The notes under the pieces were generated by a model. It saw only the letters and a program-made list of their open reading frames with translations. It had not been told where the DNA came from and did no database searches. From Alphaproteobacteria bacterium (GTDB lineage: Bacteria > Pseudomonadota > Alphaproteobacteria > Rhodobacterales > Rhodobacteraceae): a DNA stretch of 6,141 bases. A program made the position numbers and the translations under genes. Positions 5,281 to 6,141 of this stretch are shown here, piece after piece; the first letter of the stretch is position 1, and the number at the start of each line of letters is the position of its first letter. Where the stretch lies: positions 1 through 6,141 of the forward strand of contig JAUHZL010000188.1 of NCBI GenBank assembly GCA_030425945.1. The letters run 5' to 3'.

Positions 5281-5283
5281 GGC

Positions 5284-6141
5284 ATGGCGACGATCCTTTT
5301 CTCGGCGGTCGGGGCCGCGGTCGGCGGGGCGATGGGCGGCTCGGTGCTGGGGCTGTCCTCGGCGGTGATCGGGCGCGCGGTGGGGGCCACGCTGGGCCGG
5401 GCGCTGGACGCGCGGCTCCTGGGGGCGGGCGCGGACCCGGTCGAGACCGGCCGGGTGGACCGGTTCCGGCTGACCGGCGCGGGCGAGGGCGTGGCGGTGC
5501 CGCGCCTGTGGGGCGCGATGCGGCTGGGCGGGCACGTGATCTGGGCGTCGCGGTTCCTCGAGCATCGCACGACCGAGGGCGGCGGCGGCAAGGGCGCGCC
5601 GCGCCAGCCCAGCGTGACGCGGCTGAGCTACACGGTCAGCCTGGCGGTGGCGCTCTGCGAGGGGCCGGTGCGGCGGGTCGGGCGGATCTGGGCCGACGGC
5701 ACCGAGATCGCGCCGGAGAGCCTGACGCTGCGGGTCTATCACGGCGACACGGACCAGATGCCCGATCCGAAGATCGAGGCGGTGGAGGGGGCGGGCAACG
5801 CGCCGTGCTACCGGGGGATTGCCTACGTGGTGATCGAGGACCTCGACCTCGGGCGGTTCGGCAACCGGGTGCCGCAGTTCAGCTTCGAGGTGGAGCGCGG
5901 GGCGCGGGCGGAGGGGCATGTGCCGCTGGCCGACCTCGTGCCCGGGGTGGCGCTGATCCCGGGGACCGGGGAATACGCGCTGGCCACGACGCCGGTCACC
6001 CGGGAGCTGGGGCCGGGGCGCTACGAGGCGGTGAACGTCAACACGCTGTCGGGCCGGGCGGATTTCACCGAGGCGCTGGACGCGCTCCGGGGCGCGCTGC
6101 CGAACTGCGGCTCGGCGCTGCTGGTGGTGTCGTGGTTCGGC
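5284..6141 (+). CDS. g15: Megatron / host-specificity tail protein, N-terminal part (GTA g15)
   Basis: The frame is open for 286 codons to the window edge; the family is usually well over 1,000 residues, so most of the gene lies beyond. In RcGTA this protein builds the tip of the baseplate and contacts the recipient cell. Seen: a Gly/Ala-rich hydrophobic N-terminus (4-38) with repeated GxxxG spacing, then the GTA-type block GADPVETGRVDRFRLTGAGE (49-68), PRLWGAMRLGGHVIWASRF (73-91), a low-complexity loop (97-109), YTVSLAVALCEGPVRRVGRI (116-135) and WADGTEI. PNCGSALLVVSWFG at the very end looks like the opening of the TIM-barrel (GTA_TIM) domain often labelled glycoside hydrolase. GGAGG 8 bases upstream sets the start, 3 bases after the g14 stop. 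Receptor-binding parts are outside the window and cannot be judged. Confidence 0.93.
   Translation, partial: MATILFSAVGAAVGGAMGGSVLGLSSAVIGRAVGATLGRALDARLLGAGADPVETGRVDRFRLTGAGEGVAVPRLWGAMRLGGHVIWASRFLEHRTTEGGGGKGAPRQPSVTRLSYTVSLAVALCEGPVRRVGRIWADGTEIAPESLTLRVYHGDTDQMPDPKIEAVEGAGNAPCYRGIAYVVIEDLDLGRFGNRVPQFSFEVERGARAEGHVPLADLVPGVALIPGTGEYALATTPVTRELGPGRYEAVNVNTLSGRADFTEALDALRGALPNCGSALLVVSWFG

Noticed and set aside
3677..5919. Two long overlapping antisense frames (3677-4837 and 4813-5919)
   Set aside because: Arg/Pro/His-rich translations with no family signature, lying fully over g12-g15; explained by composition.
1..6141. Ordinary siphophage prophage instead of a GTA
   Set aside because: Gene order, the g10/g10.1 pair, the short tape measure and the DUF2460-DUF2163-NlpC/P60-megatron series match RcGTA gene for gene, with no inserted phage genes. 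The absence of replication, integration or lysis genes in this window alone would not decide it.

Overview
The window is a block of tail and head-completion genes from an alphaproteobacterial gene transfer agent (GTA) cluster. All genes lie on the + strand. The order matches the Rhodobacter capsulatus RcGTA cluster from the end of g5 (major capsid) to the start of g15 (host-interaction 'megatron' protein), with nothing inserted and nothing missing. The very GC-rich DNA, G/C-ending codons and close match to the Rhodobacter-type family members point to the Rhodobacteraceae (Rhodobacter/Paracoccus/Roseobacter relatives). I cannot name a genus from sequence alone.

Layout. 3-188: C-terminus of the HK97-fold major capsid protein (g5). 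189-332: the only sizeable non-coding stretch, rich in inverted repeats. 333-896, 893-1234 and 1263-1670: head-tail adaptor (g6), stopper (g7) and tail terminator (g8), which build the neck. 1709-2122: major tail (tube) protein (g9). 2138-2452 and 2457-2660: two small tail-assembly chaperone genes (g10, g10.1). 2657-3304: short tape measure protein (g11). 3336-3965, 3962-4855, 4852-5280 and 5284 to the window end: baseplate genes for the distal tail protein (g12), hub (g13), NlpC/P60 cell-wall peptidase (g14) and the N-terminal part of megatron (g15).

How the genes work together. The capsid packages a few kilobases of random host DNA. Adaptor, stopper and terminator close the head and join it to a tube of the major tail protein, whose length is set by the tape measure with chaperone help. 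The distal tail, hub, peptidase and megatron proteins form the baseplate that attaches to the recipient, opens the peptidoglycan and lets DNA pass. Spacing suggests an operon read from one upstream promoter outside the window. Low-copy genes are joined by 4-base ATGA/GTGA overlaps or very short gaps. The genes after g5 and g8 have larger gaps and strong ribosome binding sites.

Novelty. This is a known type of system, and I see no undescribed one here. The points most worth a second look are the structured g5-g6 spacer, the four-cysteine pattern of the hub, the glycine-zipper N-terminus of megatron, two junctions where a frameshift could fuse neighbouring genes, and a composition bias toward cheap amino acids. 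No tRNA, rRNA, CRISPR, insertion sequence, attachment site or convincing terminator or promoter was seen.
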